This document shows, piece by piece, positions 21,107 to 30,515 of a stretch of 64,000 nt of DNA (position 1 is its first letter; each line of letters opens with the position of its first letter). The DNA lies in NCBI RefSeq assembly GCF_050003625.1, contig NC_134400.1:51402066-51466065 (forward strand). The letters are read 5' to 3'. The notes under the pieces are model-generated. The model was not told the origin of the DNA, made no database searches, and saw only the letters and a program-made list of their open reading frames with translations. The DNA comes from Haematobia irritans. Its lineage: Eukaryota; Arthropoda; Insecta; Diptera; Muscidae. A program made the translations under genes and the position numbers.

Positions 21107-21292
21107 ATGTAGTGCAAAAGATTCTTTCGAGTAATCCCAAGTTGCCTTTCCTATTTGATTACTATGGCCTAATTCTTTCCGATAGTAAAGGTAATCCAAC
21201 TCCAATTTTACATATACAACACGTGCATACAGTGAGCAGCAAAAGTCATGGTACCAATAACAGACTATCTGATGTGTATATAATGAACGAAT
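21107..21292 (+). CDS. candidate internal exon of an unidentified host gene
   Basis: I do not recognise the protein. A textbook acceptor (TTTTTTCCCCTCTGCAATAG, ending at 21106) precedes an open segment reading VVQKILSSNPKLPFLFDYYG, then LILSDSKGNPTPILHIQHVH, and on through SDVYIMNEYKITW. Composition is balanced and the segment occurs once in the window. A DINE 3' end (minus) begins at about 21294, so the exon's donor is either lost or replaced. No neighbouring exon is visible. It may be a broken gene piece or an exon of a gene whose other exons lie outside. Confidence 0.4.
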
Positions 21293-21293
21293 A

Positions 21294-21420
21294 TAAAATA
21301 ACTTGGATGTTCAACCAAGCCGAATCTTTTGTAGCCTCCACCGTGAATTGCATACAAAGTTCTACTGCAGACTCCTATCCACAATCAACTTACTTGGGAT
21401 TGTGGTATTAGCATCGATTT
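21294..21420 (-). mobile_element. DINE family B 3' end fragment
   Basis: TTCAACCAAGCCGAA is the decayed hairpin, followed by CCTCCACCGTGAATTGCATA and CCACAATCAACTTACTTGG, as in the B 3' modules at 30307 and 59298. Weakly conserved text runs on to the hAT target at 21523. Confidence 0.65.
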
Positions 21421-21644
21421 TTTTGGTTTTCGCTGTAACAACGTTTGTTTAGAAGAAGTTAATAGACGTTTTATGGTAAACTTTGGCTCTTTTACAGGAT
21501 TCAATCTCTCTTCATATTCTAATTACTAAGCAAGGCCGTAGCCAGGATTTTAAATTAGGGGGGGGGGGTTCAACTTAAAAAAATATTCATATAATCTCAT
21601 GTGTAGAAAATTTTATTTATGCATAGGTATGTATACAATATTTT

Positions 21645-23047
21645 TATACCCACCACCATGGAATGGTGACGGGGGTATAATAAGTTTGCCATTCCGTTTG
21701 TAACATATCGAAATATCGATTTCCGACTATATAATGTATATATATTCTTGATCAGGGAGAAATTCTAAGACGATATAACGATGTCCGTCTGTCTGTCTGT
21801 TGTAATCACGCTACAGTCTTCAATAATGAAGCAATCGTACTGAAATTTTGCACAAACTCGTCTTTTGTCTGCAGGCAGGTCAAGTTCGAAGATGGGCTAT
21901 ATCGGTCCAGGTTTTGATATAGTCCCCATATAAACCGACCTCCCGATTTGGGGTCTTAGTGTTATCCAATTTTGTTGGTGTTATCCAATTTGCCTGAAAT
22001 TTAAAATCTAGAGGTATTTTATGACCATAAAGAGGTGTGCCAAAAATGGTGAGTATCGGTCCATGTTTTGGTATAGCCCCCATATAGACCGATCTCCCGA
22101 TTTTACTTCTTGGGCTTATAGAAACCGCAGTTTCTATTCAATTTATCTGAAATTGGAAATCTAGAGGTATTGTAGGACCACAAATACGTGTGCCAAAAAT
22201 TTTGAGTATCGGTCCATGTTTTGGTATGGTCCCCATATAAAACGACCTCCCGATTTGGGGTCTTGGGCTTATAGAAACCGTAGTTTTTATCCAATTTGTC
22301 TGAAATTGGAAATCAACAGGTATTTTAGGACCATAAAGAGGTGTGCCGAAAATGGTGAGTATCGGTCCATATTTTGGTATAGCCCCCATATAGACCGATT
22401 TCAAGATTTTACTTCTTGGGCTTCTAGAATCCGAAGTTTTTATCCTATTTGCCTGAAATTGGAAATCTAGAGGTATTTTCGGGTCTTAAAGAGGTGTGCC
22501 GAAAACGGTGAGTATCGGTCCATATTTTAGTATAGCCCCCATAAGAACGATCTCCCGATTTAACTCCTTGGGTTTCTAGAAACCGTAGTTTTTATCTGAT
22601 TTGCCTGAAATTGTAAATATTCTGGTATTTTAGGCTCACAAAAACGTGTATCGGATTAAGTTTTTATCGATCATTTGGTAATGCCTCCATATAGACCGAC
22701 TTCTCTTCTTGAGGGTATAGAAGGCGCACTGATCATGAAAATTGCGTGAAACTCAATGTAAAATTTCTAGATTTTACTTCTACAGATTTAAGATTTCAAA
22801 TCAAGACGTTATTTTATAATTTTCTTGCACACTTACAAGAGATGTTAATGATTCCTCTAAAACTCAAACAAAAATGGTTCTTATAAATCCAGAATCTGAT
22901 ATAGTCCTCATAGGTGAAATCTTTAAATTTATCTTCGGGAAGTGTCCTCAAGCCCTCCTGAAATTTCAAAGGAAACCCTAATATTTGGTTCATGGTGGTG
23001 GGTATTTAAGATTCGGCTCGGCCGAACTTAGTGCTGTATATACTTGT
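21645..23047 (+). mobile_element. DINE family C, full-length copy
   Basis: Head TATACCCACCACCATGGAAT, then TTTGTAACATATCGAAATA, ATTCTTGATCAGGGAGAAAT, ATGTCCGTCTGTCTGTCTG, and ~153-bp units (21890-22620; words CGATCTCCCGATTT and ATCTAGAGGTATTTT). The 3' end is GTGGTGGGTATTTAAGA, the hairpin TTCGGCTCGGCCGAA and TGTATATACTTGTT. It inserted at the very end of the hAT coding region; the hAT stop codon is made from the DINE's last bases. Confidence 0.85.
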
Positions 23048-23268
23048 TATAATATTAAATTGAGCCGACGGACTTTTTGGGCAGCAAATAAATCAATGAC
23101 TTCTTCAGTCGGCACATTTATTCGGCGATGAACCGACATTAATGCCAATCCTTTGAGTCTACTCTCGCTAGTCGAATTTCTAAGATACGTCTTTAATCTC
23201 TTCATTGTTGAAAATGAACGTTCGGATGAGCACGTAGTAACTGCAGGGATGGAAAATGCAGTACTATA
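23047..23268 (-). pseudogene. hAT transposase, C-terminal dimerisation domain
   Basis: About 72 residues: STAFSIPAVTTCSSERSFST, MKRLKTYLRNSTSESRLKGL, then ALMSVHRRI and on to the C-terminal RRLNLIL. This is the hAT C-terminal dimerisation block, with the conserved S-ER-FS...K...R-L.L..L..H pattern. Upstream coding is cut at 23268 by a pogo-like MITE; the apparent ORF continues into the MITE but that part is not transposase. The RNase-H-like catalytic core and BED finger are not visible nearby. Inactive. Confidence 0.85.
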
Positions 23269-23869
23269 CAGTCGACTCCGCTTTAGCGCAATGCGCTTTA
23301 CTGAAAAACCTCGGATAACTGAAATCGATCGCATTCCCCAGTTGTTTTTTCTGTCCATTTCATTTAAATTACTCCGCTTTAGTGAAACTCCGCTTAACTG
23401 AAAAAATCGGATTACTGAAAAGTTTTTTGTGTTCAAATGAGTTTCGTCACATTAGTATGACTTCGCTTTACTGAAAATGCCACATTCTCGCTATTGAGAG
23501 AGAGTACATTTTCTTCTCCGTATTGAGAACGCTTTATTTCAAGTGAAGATGGCACTTTCAAAACAGTTTAAATCACTCTAAATCACAAATAAATGAATTC
23601 CAATTTTCCTACACAAACCTGTGACGGAATCAAACACCTTGTTTTTATTATTTTATGTACATAGCATTGGTCATAAGTTCGGTTAACTGAAATTGAGTGG
23701 ATTTTTTTCCAGTTATACGGAGTCCGCTTTACTGAAACTTTTTCAGTTATCCGAAGTTCGCATTACTGGAAGTTTTTTTCAGTTATCCGTAGTCCGCTTT
23801 AGCAAACACTTCGGATAACTGAAATTAAATGGCTGCATTTTTAACGTTTCAGTAAAGCGGAGTCGACTG
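23269..23869. mobile_element. pogo-like MITE (601 bp)
   Basis: Ends are CAGTCGACTCCGCTTTA on both strands, with TA at 23267-23268 and 23870-23871. The interior repeats variants of TCCGCTTTACTGAAA and TCGGATAACTGAAA about ten times in both directions, as though the terminal repeat had spread inwards. CAGT ends and TA targets fit pogo/Tigger. Confidence 0.8.
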
Positions 23870-23871
23870 TA

Positions 23872-24470
23872 GTACTTTTTTCAAACCTTTTTCACCCCGG
23901 TCAGTATCGTAGTACCCCCGGGAATGATTTAGTACCTTTTGTGTAGACATTTTTGAGTCGATATCAGATTTATGGTACAATAGCTTTGACAAAATATTTT
24001 AATAATTTGAGAAAGTCTTTATCAACCTTATTTGCTAATAGTCTTTTACAAATATGGCAAAACAGACATGTTCATGTGGGAAGAAAATCTCGATTTTGTA
24101 AAAGACATAGTCAAAAACAGGATTTTATTGAACTTCAAGAAAGTTTTCGTCGAAAAAAGAATTCGATTCTATATTATCGATTTTTTATTTCGGTAGAAAT
24201 AGTTGTCAACATTTTATTTCTATATAGAATTTTTGCAAAATTTTATTTTTATAGAAAATTTTGTCAAAATTTTATTTCAATTGAAAATTTTGTAAAAATT
24301 TTATTTCTATAGGAAATTTTTGCAAAATTTTATTTCTATAGAAAATTTTGTCAAAATTTTATTTTCTTTAAAATTCAGTCTCTTGACAATAATCTTCCAG
24401 TGAAATTGTATTTTCCATCCCTGAGTAACTGGCAAAGTGACCAAAATTTTTAAAAGAATATGCACGTTTG
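23872..24470. other. hAT interior with minisatellite block
   Basis: Includes about six degenerate 29-bp minisatellite units (24185-24375; ATTTTATTTCTATAGAAAAT). The rest is AT-rich; I see no transposase motif. TTTTCCATCCCTGAGTAAC near 24410 echoes, inverted, GGGATGGAAAATGCAG at 23246. Confidence 0.5.
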
Positions 24471-24870
24471 GAAAAATCTCTTTATTGCTTCAATCGCTGA
24501 ATTAGGCAGGTTCTTTTCGCAGGTTTTGCGCCATTTCATTTACACACGTATGTGTGGCTGTTTCGTTGTTGTTGCTATGGCCAAACAAAGCGAGTCATGT
24601 TCACAAAAAGATCAACAAACACACATAAAAAGCAGAAATACATTTTCCAAAAATGAAATTTGTGGTGCGAGAACAAAAATAATTTGTTTTTTTTTTTTCG
24701 ACCGTCGTTTGACGGGCTTTTCAACTAGTATTCTATGATTTGTACAAGTTTTATAGGTAAGCGTTTTTCAAAATAAAACCTCCAGCTTTTCTTCAACATC
24801 TTCGATAAGATTTTTCTATGCAGCTAAAAATATATATTTATTTATATAAAAATATTCATTCATTTCAGGG
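24471..24870. other. hAT interior, unassigned
   Basis: No motif recognised. Short ORFs lack any family signature. It ends at the poly-G tract of the hAT right end. Confidence 0.4.
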
Positions 24871-24930
24871 GGGGGGGTTTGATGACCCTCACCCCCCCCC
24901 CCCCCCCCTGAATACGGCCTTGTTACTAAG

Positions 24931-25190
24931 ACATCATTTATTTAGTTTTCAGCACATTTTTCTGTATTACAAGAAATGTAGAAGATTTTACCTTTCGACC
25001 AGACAGGCAATCGAAACGCAGACCATACAGTTTATAAGCAAACATACTATCCACAAAGTCAAGTAGCTGTGATTGTCATCAACAAACAAATATCGCTATC
25101 GCCATAAACGCATACAGTCAAATAGTTCTATTTATAGACCACATTGTTGGCCATTCACAAGCCGATGTAAAGAAACTTTATTTAAAGAAA
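24931..25190. mobile_element. fragment of the tRNA-like-bearing TA element
   Basis: Resembles 9870-10100: TTTTCTGTATTACAA, ATTTTACCTTTCG, a decayed tRNA-like module (GCAATCGAAACGCAGACCAT) and GTAGCTGTGATTGTCATC. The hAT at 21531 is inserted into it. Confidence 0.6.
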
Positions 25191-25540
25191 ACCAGCAACA
25201 TTAGTCAGTCCTATTCTTATAAGCGATATACTAAACATTACTATTGGCAAGGAAAATTATGAAATTTTAGATATACTTCAAAAATATTTACAACATTTTT
25301 CTGGCCGCACTTTTCTAAAGAGAGATTTTACCCATGGAATAGTTTCATGAATTTAAATTGCCTCAACCGAGATTTGCTACAATGTTGATAACAATTTTTT
25401 AAACATTTGATAAAATGTGAATTCGACAATGCGTTGCCCTGGATCATCTTCGATGATCATCTTCGATGAAAATCCAATTTCTTGACTCTAACAGTAAAAG
25501 ATATGCAGAACTATTAACAAGGAAGTCACAAAGCCAACAA
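25191..25540. other. unassigned sequence
   Basis: No gene or repeat recognised. A short duplication, GGATCATCTTCGATGATCAT followed by CTTCGATGA, lies near 25440. Confidence 0.3.
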
Positions 25541-27650
25541 ATAAACCGGGAAACTTTTTTAAAGAGTAGGACCTGGGGAAGTCCACTTACTGGCACAAAA
25601 AAATCAAGTAGAAAATTTTCTTCTTCCCGTGTGGATTAGGAAACGCCCCATTCCTATGTCAACTGCATAAAATCACTTTATGTTTCCTGCCAAATATACG
25701 AAAAAATTTAAAAGTTCTTAAAAAACTGATCATAATAATGATTTGGATATAAGTTTTTTACTTAAAAAAGTCTGGTAAGAAGGAGCTTTCGCTCCTCTGC
25801 AAATATCAAATAATTAAGTATTTCGTTCACATATAGGGACAACGCTCTACTTCTACATTTCAAGAAAATCGGAAATCCTTCATATTTCAAACAAAATCGG
25901 ACAAGGAGGGTGTGGCCCTCTCTATCGTTACCAGTAAATCAGAAAAGTTTCAAAAAATTCTGAAAGCTTTCAATTTTCCTAAAATCGAGTAAAGATGAGG
26001 TGTATCTCCTCGACCATATATCGAAAACTCACGAATTCTATATTCATGTACTCACCTTCTCTCTCGTTCCTTGTAAATTTCAAGTAAATCAGAAGGTTTA
26101 GATTTTGCTCTATTGTTTTAAAAAAAAGGGTCGTCCCCTGCTCCGATCAAATATCGAAAAACAAAGTAGGAGTATTTTGTTAAACTTCCCTGAAATTTCA
26201 TGTAAATTTTCTTCAAGTTTCAAAATGTGAAGGTAGAGCTAGAAGAAGATTTAATCCCTACACCGAAAGAATTTTCTTCGTAAAAAGAACGAAAATTTTC
26301 GTTAAAAGTACGAAATTTGTCATTGTTTTACAACCAAAGAAACTTTTCATTAAAGTACGAAATATTTCGTACTTTTTACGAAGAAAAGTTCTTCCAAAAT
26401 TTTCGTAGTTTGTAAGAAAAAAAATTCGTACTTTTTATGAAGAATCTTCGTACTTTTTATGAAAAATCTTCGTACTTTTTATGAAACAATTTCGTTCTTT
26501 TTATGAAAATGTTTCGTACTTTTTATGAAAAATTTTCGTAGTTTTTATGAAAAATATTCGTACTTTTTTCTGAAAAATGTTCGAACTTTTAGAAAAAAAA
26601 ATTATAGTCGAAAGTGCATTTGGTTGTAGTTGCAAGTGTGAAAAATGACATCACTACTTTACATCTTAAGGTTTTGAATAATTTTTAGTTTTATTGCTTC
26701 ACTTTTATTCATAGCGCGCTATCACACAAATGAGAAGTAGCATAGACTGGCACAAAAAAATAGAATAAAGGAATACACTCAAGCACATTATAAAAGACAA
26801 TTTAATGCCGCGAACGGAAATTATACAACTTCAATGAAACTTCTTCGTTATTTCAAAGAAAATGTTTCGTACTTTTTATGAAGAAATTTTAACGCAGAAT
26901 GTTTCGTAAAATATTCGTAAAAACTTCTTCACAAAATTCATGAAATATGAAGAAAGTTTCGTTAAAAGTACGAACTTTTTACGAAGAAAAGTTAATGTAG
27001 AATGTTTCGTAGAAGTTTCGTATATTCGTAAAATGTTCTTCATAAAATTTACGAAAATGAATGAAAATTTCGTTATTTTAATGAAGAATTCAGGAAGAAT
27101 AGTTAATGAAGAATTCTTCGTAAAATTTACGAAGAGAATTCTTTCGGTGTATAGACTATACTTTTAGAAAAAATCGAGCAAGGGAGAGGGGAGTAACCAA
27201 TCAAATAGCGAAAAATATTAGTATAGAGGCCTCTTCAACTTTCCATGAAATTCCAAGCTAATCGGGGAATTTAAGTCCAATTTTCAAAAAGTCGGACAAG
27301 GGGGTGTTCCCCTTCCTGCACCAGATATCAAAAATTGATGTATTACATACTAATTTCAATAAATTTCTAATAAATAGGAAAAGTTATTTTGTAACTTTTG
27401 AAAAAAGTCAAGCGGATGGTGAGGTCCCCTCCACGAACGAAATAACGAAAAATAATATATAGCGGTTCTTTGTTAGAGGCCACCATAAACCTTCTCTGAA
27501 AATTTCAAGCAAATTGTAGAACTTAAGACCAAATTTTAAAAAGTCGAAAAAGGGGAGGCCCGCTTCCCCGAACTGATATCAAAAAATGAGGTACCTAAGT
27601 AAATTGGTTTAGCCGTATCATTGTATACCCGGAACATGCAATCAAACATT
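25541..27650. repeat. divergent ~150-bp tandem tract (DINE-like family D)
   Basis: Decayed units with AATTTCAAGNAAATCGGAA, AAAAAGTCGGACAAGGGGG, a small GGGGGTGTTCCCC-type hairpin and CAGATATCAAAAAATGA. Their spacing is near 150 bp. The layout resembles the central repeats of the other DINEs, but sequence similarity is weak and neither end is clear. A TIR element at 26261-27149 interrupts it. Confidence 0.5.
26261..27149. mobile_element. 889-bp TIR element with internal TTCGTACTTTTTATGA repeats
   Basis: TA at 26259-26260 and 27150-27151. Terminal repeat of about 25 bp: CACCGAAAGAATTTTCTTCG and, on the other strand, CACCGAAAGAATTCTCTTCG. The left half has eight or so direct 22-26-bp repeats of TTCGTACTTTTTATGAAAAA; the right half has inverted relatives (TTTACGAAGAATTCTTCGTA-like). 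The interior thus appears grown from the terminal motif TTCGTAAA. Non-coding. Confidence 0.8.
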
Positions 27651-27654
27651 TTAC

Positions 27655-27742
27655 ATATTCTTCTCTAAATAAAGATTTTGTTATGGGAACTGAGACCATG
27701 ACATTACACACGGAATGTCATCCTATGGTGGAGGGTATATTA
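27655..27742 (-). mobile_element. DINE 5' head fragment
   Basis: CACACGGAATGTCATCCTAT followed by GGTGGAGGGTATA is the complement of a family B head. It may be the 5' end of the preceding family D tract. Confidence 0.5.
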
Positions 27743-28534
27743 AATAGTGTGTGTTTTGAGAAATTACCATTTGTCCCATATGAAGACTTTTGCTCACTCA
27801 CTGCATATGGCCTTCATATATAGACATCATCTATTGAAAATTAATACTAACCAATATTAGAAATGACCACAATCCATTTTGGGTTTCCATAATAACGGAT
27901 GTTTAAATTTATCAGCAAACAACACAAGTTTCCAACAAACATGTATCTAAATTTGGATGTGAAATGTTTGGGATATCGGACATTGGCCGACTGTCGGTGA
28001 ATGAAAGTATTTGACGTCGGCGATACGATTCAATTATGCCCATGTATATAATTGAATTTTTCTATTTAGTATTTGACATCTTATTTATCTGAGGGTTTGG
28101 TGTTAAAATTCTCTAATTTAGGCAATTATAGGTATTAAGGCAAAATCAATAACCATAATTAGCACCTGCAAAAGTAGGCATGAAGAGGCAACAAAAATCA
28201 CGCAAACTGCTAGATATATTTACTCTTGACCATTAAAACCTACGAAAATAGTTGCCATCAAAATAATTGTAAAGCTAATCAACTGTTGAGATATACACGC
28301 AAACAGAACTTTTATAAGGTGCCTCAGTAATCGTAGATTCTTTGGTCATCCATTGTAGTACATATAGGCCATTGTCTTTTAAACCAACCTTTGTTTTTAA
28401 TGATTAATGGATTTGTAAAAGTAATGGGCTTAATTGCGGGTCAACGACGTAAGATAAATAATTTACAGAAAGAATTATTTTTTACCTAACATTAAATAAG
28501 AGTTAAAGTAGTTCTGATTGTGTGAAAAGTAATA
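27743..28534. other. TE-poor stretch, no gene seen
   Basis: About 0.8 kb without any of the window's repeat families and with less extreme base composition (for example GACTGTCGGTGAATG, GCGGGTCAACGACGTAAG). No ORF with coding character. Likely ancestral host DNA (intron or intergenic). Confidence 0.4.
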
Positions 28535-28598
28535 AGAGTATATACGGCCATAAATTCGCCAGGCTGAATCTTATGTACCCTCCACCATGGATTGCATA
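28535..28598 (-). mobile_element. DINE family B 3' end fragment
   Basis: TATATACGGCCATAAATTCG, CCAGGCTGAATC (decayed hairpin) and CCTCCACCATGGATTGCATA. It is cut at TA by the next element. Confidence 0.6.
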
Positions 28599-30216
28599 CA
28601 CTTAAAAAAAAAGTTTCTTAAGGATTTTGGTATTGATTCCGAGCCAAAGATGCGGCTCCTTTACAATAAAGAAATTTTTTGGCAACCTATCTGGCCTTAA
28701 ATCTAGAATTAATAAAAATAAGATTAGGACTCAGTTCTCATTTATCGCATTTTCATTTTATTTTCGATGTATATTAATAAAGCTATTCACGTACAAACAA
28801 ATGCCAGTTTAAAATTCCAGTTATAGCGCATACCTCAAAATAAAAATGTTTTCTTAATTCCAAAAAAACTTTAAACCAAAGATGCTTAATCCTCAAAATA
28901 AGTCTTAGCCTATATTTGAAGCTTTTTTATGTTAAATCTAAATATTCAGTTAATTTAATAAATAAAAAATGTGTTTCTTTATTTCATGGAAAATTTTACT
29001 TAGTTCAAAGACATGCGAATTTAACAGAAGGACGCAACTTTACAAAATGTGTGTCTTAAATTTAATGAAACAAAATTTTGAAGTAAAGATTATAATCTTT
29101 GTTATACCCTCCACCATAGGATGGGGGGTATATTAACTTTGTCATTCCGTTTGTAACACATCGAAATATTGGTCTACGACCCCATAAAGTATATATATTC
29201 TGGGTCATGGTGAAATTCGGAGTCGATCTAAGCATATTCGTCCGTCCGTCTGTTGAAATCACGCTAACTTCCGAACGAAACAAGCTATCGACTTGAAACT
29301 TGGCACAAGTAGTTGTTATTGATGTAGGTCGGATGGTATTGCAAATGGGCCATATCGGTCCACTTTTACGTATAGCCCTCATATAAACGGACTTCCAAAT
29401 TTGGCTTGCGAGGCCTCTAAGAGAAGCAAATTTCATCCGATCCGGCTGAAATTTGGTACATGGTGTTAGTATATGGTCTCTAACAACCATGCAGTAATTG
29501 GTCCACATCGGTCCATAATTATATATAGCCCCCATATAAACCGATCACCAGATTTGACCTCCGGAGCCTGTTGGAAGACCAAAATTCATCTGATTCATTT
29601 GAAATTTGGTACGTTGCGTTAATATATGGCCTCAAACTCCCATGCAAAAATTGGTCGAAATCGGTCCATAATTATATATTTTAGCAATGTATACCAAATT
29701 TGGTCAAAATCGGCTCAAATGTAATATATGTCCAGTTTGAGCAATTATCGCCCAAATACCCACATTTTCCTTGTAAAATCGCCACTGCAAAAACGAAAGC
29801 TTGTCAAAATGACTAACATTTTCCTATACTTCTAATACTTATCTATCGACTGATCGTAAAGACACTTTCGCGAAATTGTATAGAGATGGCTTTAGATTTC
29901 AATATTTCCTAAATTTGTTTACTAACATTGTTCTCCGCCCCAGGGCATTAGCCGATTCAAATTTGAAGTCAAGTCCAAGAAGTTTAAAAACAATTGTGCA
30001 AATCGGTTCTGATTTAAATAACATATGGGAAGATTTGAGATAGTATCGAAAATGTAGATCTAAAATGTGATGCAGGGTAGAATATAGTCGGCCCGTCCGA
30101 CCTTACACTTTCCTTACTTGTTTTTATTTGCTTTAATAGAAAAATATTTAGCGTCAAAGGAAAACTTTGTTTGTCTAAAATTTCATAACTCACAAAAGAA
30201 AATTCTTCTTTCAATG
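28599..30216. mobile_element. TA-duplicating TIR element, split by a DINE
   Basis: TA at 28597-28598 and 30217-30218. Ends are CACTTAAAAAAAAAGTTTC and, on the other strand, CATTGAAAGAAGAATTTTC. The parts 28599-29102 and 30123-30216 are its own (about 600 bp). The left part has AATTAATAAAAATAAG-type AT-rich text and no ORF of note. Confidence 0.6.
29103..30122 (+). mobile_element. chimeric DINE: family B head, family A tail
   Basis: 29103-29690 is typical B (TATACCCTCCACCATAGGAT, GTCCGTCCGTCTG, two 153-bp B units). From about 29695 the text is family A subterminal: AAATCGCCACTGC, ATCGACTGATCGTAAAGAC, GGGCATTAGCCGATTC. It closes with an A-type end (AGTCGGCCCGTCCGAC, TTCCTTACTTGTTTT). Confidence 0.8.
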
Positions 30217-30218
30217 TA

Positions 30219-30306
30219 CGATGGTAAGAAGAGAACACAACAAATTAAATATAACCTAACCTAACAAAAGTCTTTATATTAGAGAAATGTGTATTCTATG
30301 CTAGGA
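30219..30306. other. short spacer with CCTAACCTAAC
   Basis: Includes ATAACCTAACCTAACAAAAG at 30252-30271. Nothing else recognised. Confidence 0.3.
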
Positions 30307-30515
30307 ACATGTATATACGGCCGTAAGTTCGACCAGGCCGAAGCTTATATACCCTCCACCATGGATTGCGTAGAAAATTCTACTAAAGACTGTCATCCAC
30401 AATCGTATTACTTGGGTTGCGGCAACACTTGCCGATGGCAAGGTATCTTAAAACTTAATAACGCCGTCTTCTAAATTGTAAGTTAGTCCATACGTGGTAT
30501 ATATTAAACTAAAAC

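Larger units (their letters stand above)
21531..24922. mobile_element. hAT element with intact 8-bp duplication
   Basis: The duplication TTACTAAG is perfect (21523-21530 and 24923-24930). Ends are CAAGGCCGTAGCCAGGAT and, on the other strand, CAAGGCCGTATTCAGG, with poly-G/C tracts just inside. It contains a family C DINE (21645-23047), the hAT transposase C-terminus (minus, 23047-23268), a pogo-like MITE (23269-23869), a minisatellite block (24185-24375) and unrecognised sequence. Most of the transposase is gone, so it is non-autonomous. Confidence 0.85.

Noticed and set aside
23268..23436. N-terminal extension of the hAT ORF
   Set aside because: This part is translated from the pogo-like MITE inserted at 23269; only the part below 23268 is transposase.
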